Source: Ustilaginoidea virens
Lineage: Eukaryota > Ascomycota > Sordariomycetes > Hypocreales > Clavicipitaceae
Assembly: GCF_000687475.1 (NCBI RefSeq)
Contig: NC_057318.1
Coordinates: 3,162,001 to 3,226,000, forward strand
Direction: 5' to 3'
Length of the DNA stretch: 64,000 bases
Shown here: positions 46,941-55,900 of the stretch, in pieces
Position numbering within the stretch: the first letter of the stretch is position 1
Layout of the letters: every line of letters starts with the position of its first letter
Position numbers and translations under genes: made by a program
Notes under the pieces: generated by a model
What the model saw: only the letters and a program-made list of their open reading frames with translations
Told to the model about the DNA's origin: nothing
Database searches by the model: none

Positions 46941-47340
46941 TACTTGGAACGACCGGAGGGAGTGAAAAGGTGGATAACCTCTGATTGGAGGGACGAACAA
47001 TGAGGGTGTGGCAGACTCGGTTGCGCAGCTTCCTGGGTCCCACGTTGGGGTGGCTACCACAGGCATCGACCGTGGGGGAAGATGACATAACGCCCATGGG
47101 GGCATACTTGAAAAGGTCGAGGAGCATGGCGACGAGCAACGCAACTTGGACTTGTAATCATCCTGTGCGACAGGGCAACGGAGTGTATCCTCCTTTTCCA
47201 CGAGGAAACGGGTTGACTGATCCAGGGTAGGTATCCTCATCTTTGGAGAGGACGGAATGCAGTCCCAGGAGACTTGCTTACGGAAGCATCAGGTCAGCTG
47301 ACTACGCGCTTGGTTACTGTGGAGACGCGACACGACCGAC
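46941..47340 (+). other. Unique GC-normal spacer
   Basis: About 400 bases with further GGAGGGA/CGAA mini-motifs and short overlapping frames on both strands (for example 46985-47230, +), none convincing. No gene supported. Confidence 0.4.
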
Positions 47341-47400
47341 ACTGTCACATGTGTCACTCACGTGACACCCTCACGTGACAACATCCATATTTATATACGC
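47341..47400 (+). promoter_or_regulatory. Promoter-like cluster: CACATGTG, two CACGTG boxes and a TATA-like element
   Basis: CACATGTG at 47346-47353 and CACGTG at 47359-47364 and 47372-47377 lie within TGTCAC/GTGACA contexts, so the block is strongly palindromic. TATTTATATA follows at 47388-47397. CACGTG is the E-box/G-box bound by basic helix-loop-helix factors in fungi. The cluster lies about 160 bases upstream of the broken coiled-coil gene and on its strand. Regulatory function is inferred. Confidence 0.45.
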
Positions 47401-47563
47401 ATAGCTTAGCTCCCCGTAGACATTAGCTAGAGAGTGAAACCAAGCCTTTTACATCCACACATTTAAGCCTACGATCGTAACAGACACGCTTATTACACCT
47501 CAGCCACGGTGCACGTTGCTTTTGGCGGGTGCTTGTTCCGGCAATTGATTTGACATTAGATTG

Positions 47564-47626
47564 TCCCTTTTCCACCTTCATCCCTCCCTTTTCCACCTTC
47601 ATCCCTCCCTTTTCCACCTTCATCCC
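47564..47626 (+). repeat. Three perfect 21-bp tandem repeats in exon 1
   Basis: The unit TCCCTTTTCCACCTTCATCC plus one C occurs three times without change. In the coding frame of the broken gene it encodes a 7-residue Pro/Ser/Phe repeat. On the other strand it produces the spurious KVEKGGM repeat of a 66-codon frame. Confidence 0.9.
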
Positions 47627-47927
47627 AAGGCATAGAGCAGGCGATTGATCAGCCTAACTTTTTAGAAGTCGCTAGCGGCTTAAGGGTTGCCGCCGATCAT
47701 TTGGCCCGATATCGAAACCTTCCCGCCGTGGACGGTAGTGCCCGCATAGCCCATACTCTTCAAACCATATTGGAACGCATGGATGCAATGGTGGAACGCA
47801 TAGATACAATAGAAAGGAACATAAACCGTCGTTTTAACTAAGTGGAGCGCAGGATGGATGGAATTAATTGTAAGCTAGATGACTTGGCTCGGAAGGTGGA
47901 TGACTTAGATCGGAAGATGATAGTGTT

Positions 47928-47987
47928 GTGAGTACTAGAAACCTATTGCTGGGAAGGCAGGATATGCTGACAGTGAACTATGGATAG
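47928..47987 (+). other. Intron 1 of the coiled-coil pseudogene (60 bp)
   Basis: GTGAGT donor, TGCTGAC branch-like site and GGATAG acceptor; removing it keeps the frame open across the junction. Confidence 0.72.
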
Positions 47988-48127
47988 GAATAAGAATTTG
48001 ATGGCCCGACTTTAGAACAGCATTATTGTGCACGATAACGTTACCTTGGCACCCCTCTATAGCGTCATCACGGGAGAGGTGATGGAACGATGCCCTAGTA
48101 CTCTAGCGGATTTAGAGAGGATGTCTC

Positions 48128-48176
48128 GTAAGTCTTCTTTACTTCTAAGGTGTACATATCGCTGACTGATGGATAG
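48128..48176 (+). other. Intron 2 of the coiled-coil pseudogene (49 bp)
   Basis: GTAAGT donor, CGCTGAC branch-like site and GGATAG acceptor. Splicing restores SRAAQEVADLLHHLDEP, whereas reading through gives early stops. Confidence 0.77.
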
Positions 48177-48272
48177 GAGCAGCCCAGGAGGTGGCTGATT
48201 TGCTGCATCATTTAGATGAGCCTGTGCCAAGGACCATCGACTAGAGGAGACGGCAGTTGAGACACGCTTTTG

Positions 48273-48412
48273 AAACACCGTAACGCTGCTTTCAATGGAA
48301 GTCATGCTCAGACTCAATAATCAGTGTCAATCCGCCTTCGTCCTTGAAGGCGGATTGACACTGATTATTGAGTCTGAGCATGACTTCCATTGAAAGCAGC
48401 GTTACGGTGTTT
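48273..48412. repeat. Perfect 67-bp inverted repeat with 6-base loop
   Basis: Bases 48273-48339 and 48346-48412 are exact reverse complements, separated by GTCCTT (48340-48345). It starts 29 bases after the stop codon of the coiled-coil pseudogene, on the 3' side. Transcription of either strand would give a long perfect hairpin. No transposon motif lies at its ends. Confidence 0.97.
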
Positions 48413-48518
48413 TCGTCACATGGGTTTATGAGCGACGGTGGTATGGATGTGACTAGCGATTAGACAATTGGTTGAACGAAAGAGTTTCACCCCAGGCAAT
48501 CCACTCTTAGACAATTGT

Positions 48519-48660
48519 AAAGTGAAGGTTTAAAGCGTTTACAAGGTGTAGATCTTCAAGTGCTACCAACATGAATGATTCCCCCGGAGGGAGTATCTAG
48601 ACTATGAAATCAACCCGAAGGGGTGCGACCAGGCCGGAGGACTGGGCGACCCAAGTAAAC
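48519..48660 (+). repeat. Hairpin-rich repeat, copy D3 (short)
   Basis: Shares AAAGTGAAGG, then GCGTTTACAAGGTGTAGATC, with D1/D2. It carries CCCGAAGGG (48614-48622) and a hairpin CCAG-GCCGGAGGA-CTGG (48629-48645). It lacks the distal core found in D1 and D2, so it is either truncated or a shorter version. Confidence 0.72.
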
Positions 48661-49050
48661 GGACTATATAGGTAACCGACGTATCCTCGACTACGAGGCA
48701 CAGGGTCTTGTAAAGGGATGAAATGGTGGGGTTCCTAGACGAGATTAGCTGAAGAATCCAACCCTCCTACATACCACATTTTTGGCCCCTGCCAGTGGAA
48801 TAAATTCATGGTGATGAGACTGGGACCACAAGTCAATCCGCTACGATATTATTACATTATCTTCTTCTTCTTGATCTTGAGGTTTTTTTTTTTTTTTTTT
48901 CGACAGGTCTTGCATCTATCACACCTTGGCGCTTATTTGACCGGATTTAGCAATACTTTATTATAACCTCTTCCATCTATTTGCAGCGAATTACTTTCCG
49001 AGATCGAGCATTACAAACGACCGAATAATTATAATCATAATCATAATAAC
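48661..49050. other. Unique spacer with poly(T) run
   Basis: Ordinary-composition sequence without a convincing gene. It includes a CTT-rich stretch and T18 at 48883-48900, and an ATAATCATAATCATAATAA microsatellite-like stretch near 49030-49048. Confidence 0.6.
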
Positions 49051-49190
49051 AAATCCTAGCTGCGGTTAGGTCAGGTCTATAGCTGCGCGTGAAGGCCTGT
49101 AAAGTTCCTGGCTGCGGTCAGAAGAATTCAACAAACTGGGTGGCTGCAGTCATTCCTGCGATACGATGCCTGGCTGCGGTCAGAAGAATT
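49051..49190 (+). repeat. Degenerate repeat of CTGGCTGCGGTCAGAAGAATTCA
   Basis: AGCTGCGGTTAGGTCAG, AGCTGCGCGTGAAGG, TGGCTGCGGTCAGAAGAATTCA (twice) and TGGCTGCAGTCATTCC follow at irregular 25-50 base spacing. The two longest copies are identical over about 23 bases. Function unknown. Confidence 0.65.
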
Positions 49191-49435
49191 CAGCTATAGT
49201 TAAATTAAGAAATACGATTTGACACGACTTTATCCTTATAAGACTACGATCAAGACAAATAATAGAACTACTAGTAATAGAAGCAGACAGAAAGCTAGAT
49301 TGACTCAAAGTTCTGAGCTGCATTGAGGATGGGGCACTTTTTGTTGGGGCAAGTAGCGAGAATATAATACGCCACTTAAACAACATAATAATACGAGGCT
49401 ATATCGCTTAGAAGTGGGAAGAAAGGAAAACTAAT
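49191..49435. other. Flank between gene island and Copia-C
   Basis: Contains a 68-codon minus-strand frame (49180-49386) that I do not recognise and do not trust as a gene. Ends CTAAT (49431-49435), the visible half of the Copia-C target duplication. Confidence 0.4.
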
Positions 49436-49972
49436 TGTCAAATGGGTTTTCGCCTGCTAAGATAATGCAGTATGCGAAGGATAAAGGCAGTGGAATGGTA
49501 AAATCGCTGCAAAGTAACGGCATAGATAAGATACGAGACTAAGGCGTAGGAACAATCTGACATTTACTTGCGTGCATACATGCTTACATTCCTCCCATTA
49601 TTTGGGTAGGAATATCTAGGGATTTAAATACATAATAGTCCAACATAGAACATCCCTAGTGAAATCAATCTGACGTGAATATCGTGACCATACTGTGATA
49701 TCATAGATATGTGGCGAAATGTGCATTTGTAGTGCATCGAGATTTGCGACGATAAAGTGGTGTGATCAATTTGTGATGCATTATATATTTGCGCGTGAGG
49801 GAATGTGTGTAAGTACGAGGTACTCAAATTTACTAGCAGCCGCCATATAAATATAAGTACTGAATACTTAATACCTTTTTCAATCTGATGATGCGGCGAT
49901 GCGTAGGAATTATCGGCGATAGATATCCAAAAATAATAAAATAAAATAACAATAAATAATTTCATTCTGACA
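49436..49972 (-). repeat. 3' LTR of Copia-C (537 bp)
   Basis: Begins TGTCAAA and ends TTCTGACA; same family as the solo LTR at 4090-4653 (564 bp), from which it differs by short deletions. The adjoining CATACCCCCC is the reversed polypurine tract, making it the 3' LTR of a minus-strand element. It retains many CpA/TpG. Confidence 0.92.
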
Positions 49973-51569
49973 TACCCCCCTAGATAGGCTAGGATATAGC
50001 TCTATCTAGCTAATCGGTATTACTCTCGTCATCTTCTATTTTTCATATTAGGTTCTTAATATCTACTAGGCCTAATTAATTACGGAAGGTAGTAAATTGT
50101 TGACCTATAAGAGCCTTTATGAGTCTATCCGCTACTATATTATTAGTAAGGATATAAGTCAGGCCGAATAAACCCTACTAATAAGCCTGTCACAGCCAGC
50201 TATTGTAGATATTAATATACTTTAATGTAGTATTAATACGGGGCATTGTTATTGTTACTGGGCGTATAGCTTATAAGTTATCGCACATAATAGTAGCCTT
50301 ATGATCAAGCTTAAGTCCTAGTTGTTCTATGAGACGGGTTAATGTAACGAAGTGGCCTAATTGGGCCCTAAGCGGGTGCCGCGCACATCGCCAGGTAAAA
50401 ACCTACTCTTTTGACCATACGGCCAAAAGAGTACGTATTGTACTAAGTTACTTTGACTTGGTACAATTGACACCTATATCACACTAGCCGCGCGCACTTA
50501 CTGTGAGCTTGCCCTTAGTATATATGAGACGGGCGTAGCCCGAATCCTTGACAATTACAGATATAGTGGTCTTAGTAGTTGACAATAGTGCTAGTAGCTC
50601 TGCTTCGGTGGAAGATATGGTAACGGTATATTATTTAGTAGCTTCCCAACTAATAGGTCCGCTAAATAGGCTGAAGAAAGACTCTTAGGTAGACTTTCGA
50701 GAGTCTTTATCATCGGCAAACGCAGCATTAAAAGATATTAATAGCTCTCTAATAGAAGGTTGCTGCTAAATATTATCAATTAGTTATTGTATAGCAGTAT
50801 ATTAAATAGCTAAGCAATATATGATATAGAGATATATTGTAACCCCTATGGCTAGTAGGTAATGGTAAGGGGAAGGGTTATATAGATATTCTAAAAGGCG
50901 GGAGACTGCTATAGTAGTATCAGGTCGGGTTATAGTGGTTGGGTAATTTATAGAGCCCATAAGCTTTTAGTACTGGTATATCTCGTGTGCCGTAGCGATA
51001 CCAATATATTTATCAAAATGCTGTTCTAGAATTGGATAGTTTTTATATATAATATTTCTTTCTTTTAAGAAGTCGTGCGCAAGCTTTTCTATATAAGAGT
51101 CTTACAATAGCTAGGTCTTAGTAGGCCGATACTATATAATTCGGATACCTAGGAACCATTTCAGAGTACCAAGGTCCTTCATTTTATAGGCTGCTTTTAA
51201 TTTATTAACGAGGGATTCTGCTTTAAGACGATTCTTTAGTTGAAATAATACTACTATATTATCCACAAAATAAAAGACTACCATAGTAGTAGTAATCATA
51301 ATGTAAGGGTCTTCTGTGATAAGAGTAAGGTCGGAGGATTTAAGGGTTAATAAAAGCTCTTATTGCCATAGGTAAGGAGACCTGCAAAGACTATATAAAG
51401 CGCGTTATAATAATAGTGCCTATCTAGGTCTTTTAAATCCACCCGGATATTTGATATAAGCGACTTCGTCCTATAGGCTATTGGTAAATGCCAATACAGC
51501 ATCCATTTATATAGTATTAAGGTCGAACTTCATTATAATAGCTACTAAGATTCGGAAGGACTTAGCTAT
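49973..51569 (-). mobile_element. Copia-C, left part: reverse transcriptase C-terminus and RNase H
   Basis: On the minus strand the RT continues from the Copia-D insertion: AKSFRILVAIIMKFDL, then PGGFKRPRQ and ALYSLCRSPYLW, then the active site YFVDNIVVLF (51247-51275). The second catalytic Asp has become Asn. RNase H follows, ending in ADRLIKALIGQQF near 50100-50135, the Copia LADxLTKxL motif. Fewer stops occur than in Gypsy elements, so this Copia was hit less hard. Segment 58953-59455 is its other half. Confidence 0.88.
51565..51569. repeat. Copia-D target duplication, left copy (GCTAT)
   Basis: GCTAT here and GCTAG at 58953-58957 match at four of five bases. Removing Copia-D with one copy restores a continuous Copia RT reading ETYATTLAKSFRIL, which supports the assignment. 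Confidence 0.8.
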
Positions 51570-51904
51570 TAATATAAACTCGGGGTACCCAGTTATACGT
51601 AGGGTCGCGCGCGTGGTATCATGTACCGTGAGGTCATAGGTCAAAAGTATAATTACTTCTTTAATTATGACTAACTATCTCAAAGGAAAGAAAGGAAGCA
51701 AAAGAGGGTAATTATACGATGTGGCCTTTTTGTGCATACTATAGTCACGTGTATCGGCGTAGTCGGGCCGGGCTGCTCGTATGCCCTACCGGGCTTAAGG
51801 GCTCAGGGGCAAAAGTAGCCATATCATGCGTAACGGGTATACGCAGTATATCTATCGCAATATGCTCAATTGGGCACCTTACGATAGCGATTCCGATACT
51901 AGCA
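51570..51904 (-). repeat. Copia-D 3' LTR (335 bp)
   Basis: Starts TAATATAAACTCGGGG on the + strand and ends GATACTAGCA. Internal CpG-rich palindromic part near 51745-51800. A 76-codon open frame (51719-51949, +) begins in it, and a similar one begins in the 5' LTR (58719-58913); both are LTR readings, not genes. Confidence 0.92.
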
Positions 51905-52200
51905 GCTTCTCTTTTTATAGAAGCAAATATCGGAATCGCTAGGATATAAGGCGCATATATAGAAAAGAAAGTGCGGCGCGGTTTCAGCAGGTTGTGCCGC
52001 CGATAACGCTATCGCGCCGCGCGGCCGGCTTGTATAGCCTCATACCGTATAGCCGGTATATTAAATATCGCAGCCAAAACAAAGGGGCAAGAAAAAGGGG
52101 CAGCAGTAAATATAATAAAAAGGGCAGTATTGCACACAATATTAAACATAGGAAAATCCATATACTTGCCACCTATGATATTACCAATATCTTCTAAATA
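51905..52200 (-). other. Copia-D segment between 3' LTR and RNase H, with inverted LTR tip
   Basis: Bases 51923-51940 carry GCAAATATCGGAATCGCT, the inverse of the LTR tip just to the left. A stem forms: TAGCGATTCCGATA (51885-51898) with TATCGGAATCGCTA (51927-51940), plus GCTTCT/AGAAGC. A CpG-rich block with GCGGCGCGG and CGCGCCGCGCGGCC follows at 51973-52027. The two overlapping open frames here are not recognised. Confidence 0.6.
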
Positions 52201-55200
52201 CAGTCAGATATTAACCGGCCTCTTTACCTATCCTTCTATACGTATAATAGCCTTATTTTAGTCGACGAAGGTCTTAAGGGCTTTATTAGGCATTCTTTTA
52301 GTTATCACATCAGTAAGGTTATTATTCCTATTAATCTAGCGAATTTTATAGATTTCCTAGCGCTCATATAACTATTGTAAGGCTATAATATCTATTATAA
52401 GCCTCTTCTCTTTCGTAGTGCCTAATTTGATTAGGCATTTATATAACGAAAAAGAGTCTATATATATAACGGTAGGGAACTTTAGTAATCCTAGCCTACT
52501 GGTAATTATATTAAGGGTCGTGCCTATCGTATATGCAATATCGACCCCTTATACTATATTATATAGCTCCGAAGCGAGTGTACTATATATTATACGCTTA
52601 TTTTTTATAGAACTATAAGTAACGATATTACCGGTTAGCAGGAAGGTATTATCTATAGGGTTATCCTCTTTATTCCCTAGCATAATAATATAGCCAATCT
52701 AGGAGCTTAAATCTTTATTATTAGCAAAGGATCCGTTAATAAATACAAAGAGTTTGGCTATAGCAAGGGCCAGATTGATATACCGTAAGCTACGACCCTA
52801 GTTATCGCGCTGCTATTAAAGGCGCTTATTTAACCTCGCGATATTATTAGGGTCAGGTTGCTAGTATTATGCTGCAATAGATAGGTTAAAAGACGCCTCG
52901 GGCTAGCAGACTATAGCTATATAAGCACCGCAAGCATATTACTCGATATAGTTACGCTAGGCTATAGGTATATTTTTATCGATAGTTGCGATCTTTTTAC
53001 TTTAGCCTTTTTAGTATAACGTTATTATACGGTTAGTCTAATTAACTGTGAAGATATATCTATTAAATATTAAGGGTACAATTAGTAATAGCCTTATTTT
53101 AGGCTTAGCGTTAAAGCCTGCCTTAGTAAGCTTTAATTCTTCCTATTAGAAGAAGGTATTATCACTTAGGCTAAGGGTATTATTAGTCTGCATACCTACG
53201 ATACTAAAGCATATAGTATCGCTAATATCACCAGTATAGTCAGGAGCGTTAATACGGTCAATATTATTAATACAGTTAGTATCGCTAATGCGGTTATTGC
53301 CAACAGATATCAGTAAATAGGGGTCATATATTAATATAGTTCTGCCTAACTTCTTGCGATAGTGCCGGAAGTATATTGCCTACTAGTAGGTGCCTGCCTT
53401 AGCTATTCCGTATAGTGGCTTTACTACTTCTATAATCGTATTATCGGGGTATTAATACGCTATCTGCTTAGGTAGCTTAGCAATAATCGATCTATTAAGG
53501 ATAGTTAATAACTATACATAAGCCTGCATGATATCTTATATCTAAAGGAAAAGGCCGTAAGATTATTATAGTAATAAGGCTATTAATATTAATAGCCATT
53601 AATTCGCCTATTAAATTATAGGAGATTAAGTCAATATCAATTGCTTCTCGTTATTATTATAACCCTATATAATAAGCCTAGACTTCTTGTACGGGGTATA
53701 TATGCCTTTGCTTTTAATTTCTCGTACTATGCGTAAGTTGAATAGGCGTTAGGCTCTATATTGACTAATATTAAAGGTAATAAATCTGAATATATTATAG
53801 GCTTATAGTGCTTTTATCTCTATATAATTAGATTACTTAAAAAGGGCTTTAGGGGTTATAATCTTCCCTTCTTAGCATAATTAGCTAGTAAGCTATAGGT
53901 TAGCTGACTCTTTTACGGTTAGGAAAGAGGTATTAATAATAGTATTAAAAGCGATAGTATTAATAAGAGCCTCTTTTTAGTCCTTATTAATTATAACATT
54001 AGATACCACCCTTATTAGTAATAGTAATAGTAATACTGGCCGTAATACTAGTATCCTAGCTGGGTTAAGGTCAGGGGTTGGCGATAATATCGCGGCTATA
54101 GGTCTTATCGATAATATCTTGGCTATAGGTATTATCGATAATATTGCGATTATAGGTATTATCGATAATATCGCGACTATAGGTATTATCGATAATGTCG
54201 TAACTATAGGTATTATTATAGCTAGAGGTGCGGCTATAGCCGGTATCCTGACTTTTAGCCTGCCGGGGTAGGCCAGGCTTTCGGTATAGATAATATCTTT
54301 AGTATTATTAGGGTTATAGTTATATAGCTTAACAATTATTAATTAGAACTTAATAGGGCTATAAGGCATTTATATAATATAGGTCTTACTATCGAGGCTG
54401 ATTAGCCGGTACGGCTTATGCTAGCTACCTTTCTCTCGCTATACCTATATATTAGACTATAGGGGTAGTCAGTAGATAGGCTGTATATCTAGGCCATTCC
54501 GTTAGTTGAGGGTATTACAGACCTAACGTCTAGTAAGGCATTTTCTAGCTTCGTTAGTAGCCTTTCGTAACGTTAAGGTATATTATAATACTAATAAGCT
54601 AGGGGGTAAATTATCTATAAGTCGAGGATATACTCTAAAGACTAATAATATAGGCATTAGACCGTTAGGTCTAGCGGAATCATTAATAGCCTTTATAATA
54701 AGCTGTAATTTTTATTCCTTTATTATTAGGTCGCCTACTTTATTGTTGATAATTATATAGGCTTAGCGTAAAGGGGCGTAATATCTCTCGACCTTACTAA
54801 TGCTATTATAGGCTTCTATAGGAATTTTATCTATATTGATAGATAGAAGCCGGGCATTATAGCGGAATTCGGTAGAGGTAAAATTAGGTCTAGCATTATA
54901 AACTATCTAATCCGGCGGGCTAAGGTAAGTATTAATCTAGCATTCCTTAAGGGCATTCTAAATATTATAGGCCTTCTGCCTTTATAGATTAAGAAATCTG
55001 GCTGCCTAGAAGCTTATCGCAGTATTTACAATATATAATACCAGTCGATTATTAATATATAGGATATTAATAATAATCTTATAGTTAAATTAGCTAGTAT
55101 TATTATCCTTAAGTATAAATTTGAATCGGTTGGGTGCCTTTATATTTATTTAGCATTAATGGTATATATAGGTGATACTCTCGATAATATTACGGTCGAT

Positions 55201-55900
55201 ATCGTTATAACCAGCCTGCTAAAGCAATTTAGAAAGCCTATTAATAGAGGGGTGCCTAAATCGATAATAAAGCTAATAGATTTCCTATAATAAAAGGTAG
55301 AAGGCAGTAGTATCTATAGTATTAAGAGTCTACTATAGATATCCCTATTTCCTAATAATTAAAATCTTAATATCTCCTTAGATAAATAGGTTATTAATAT
55401 TATTAAGCTTTATGCCTATCCTATCTATATCCGTAATAGAATATAAGAAAGGGGTGCTACTATTAAAGATATAGAAGGGAATATTACTAAATATCATCGG
55501 AATATTTAGTATACCAGAAGATATAGCAAAGCCTATACTAAAGTTTACTGTATGCTTTTTATTAATCGCCTCAATAGTTAGGGACTTTATTAATCTTATT
55601 AGGGCTTTTGCTTAACCTAGGCCTGCTATTAATAGGCCGGAGGCACTAGTATCTAATAGGATTCTATAGAAGGTATAGTTATTATAATATTCTTCTTCTA
55701 GAAAGGTAGAATTTAATAAGGGCATTCGGAAGGGGTTAATTTATAGGAAGGCATATCGGCATACTTTATCCTATAGGGCTTGCAATATTTCGATAGATAA
55801 AGAAAGTGATAGCTCTATTTATATAAAGGCTAAGAAATACTAAATAGCTATAAATTATAGTATAATAGCATCCTCTATTTCCCGATATATAACCCCTGCT
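52200..55900 (-). pseudogene. Copia-D pol remnant: integrase, reverse transcriptase, RNase H
   Basis: On the minus strand RT shows EVVKPLYGIAKAGTYQ (PLYGIA at 53401-53418), followed by FRHYRKKLG and YDPYLLI. This is the RT signature of a fungal Copia lineage in which the text reads PLYGIAEAGTHWW and YDPCLL. RNase H ends in NLTDVITKRMPN near 52285-52315. Integrase should occupy about 53900-55500 but is too degraded to mark precisely. Stops are TAA/TAG. Confidence 0.77.

Larger units (their letters stand above)
47560..48244 (+). pseudogene. Broken three-exon fungal coiled-coil protein gene
   Basis: Exon 1 (about 47560-47927) encodes three PFPPSSL-type repeats, then VASGLRVAADHLARYRNLPA, then an amphipathic coiled coil (IERNINRRFN...VERRMDGINCKLDDLARKVDD). 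Intron 1 (47928-47987) has GTGAGT, TGCTGAC and TAG. Exon 2 (47988-48127) encodes NKNLMARL...NS and TLAPLYSVITGEV...CPSTLADLERM. Intron 2 (48128-48176) has GTAAGT, CGCTGAC and TAG. Exon 3 (48177-48244) ends in TAG. The arrangement (coiled coil, then AR-x-NS, then L-PL---TGE---P-T--DL) matches an uncharacterised protein family I recall as common in filamentous ascomycetes. Two stops break it: TAA after RRFN (about 47839) and TAG after MARL (48013-48015). Each is one C-to-T change from Gln. No ATG precedes exon 1 in frame. Confidence 0.75.

Noticed and set aside
46519..47139. 206-codon minus-strand ORF as a gene
   Set aside because: It runs through repeat D2 and partly recurs as an open frame opposite D1 (GTLIPNIGE). 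High G+C lowers stop frequency, and no domain, splice pattern or start context supports it.
47423..47623. 66-codon protein with MKVEKGG repeats
   Set aside because: It is the antisense reading of the 21-bp tandem repeat in exon 1 of the coiled-coil gene.
44719..48660. Group I or II intron or rRNA fragments in the D repeats
   Set aside because: The hairpin motifs looked ribozyme-like, but I find no conserved catalytic core, no homing endonuclease frame and no rRNA sequence.
49180..49386. 68-codon minus-strand ORF as a host gene
   Set aside because: Low-complexity Ser/Leu/Ile composition, partly over the CTGCGG repeat, no domain or intron signals; support is too weak.
51719..51949. ORF in the Copia-D LTR as a secreted peptide gene
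   Set aside because: A matching frame occurs in the other LTR (58719-58913) and continues into unrelated sequence at the LTR edge; it is a reading of the LTR.
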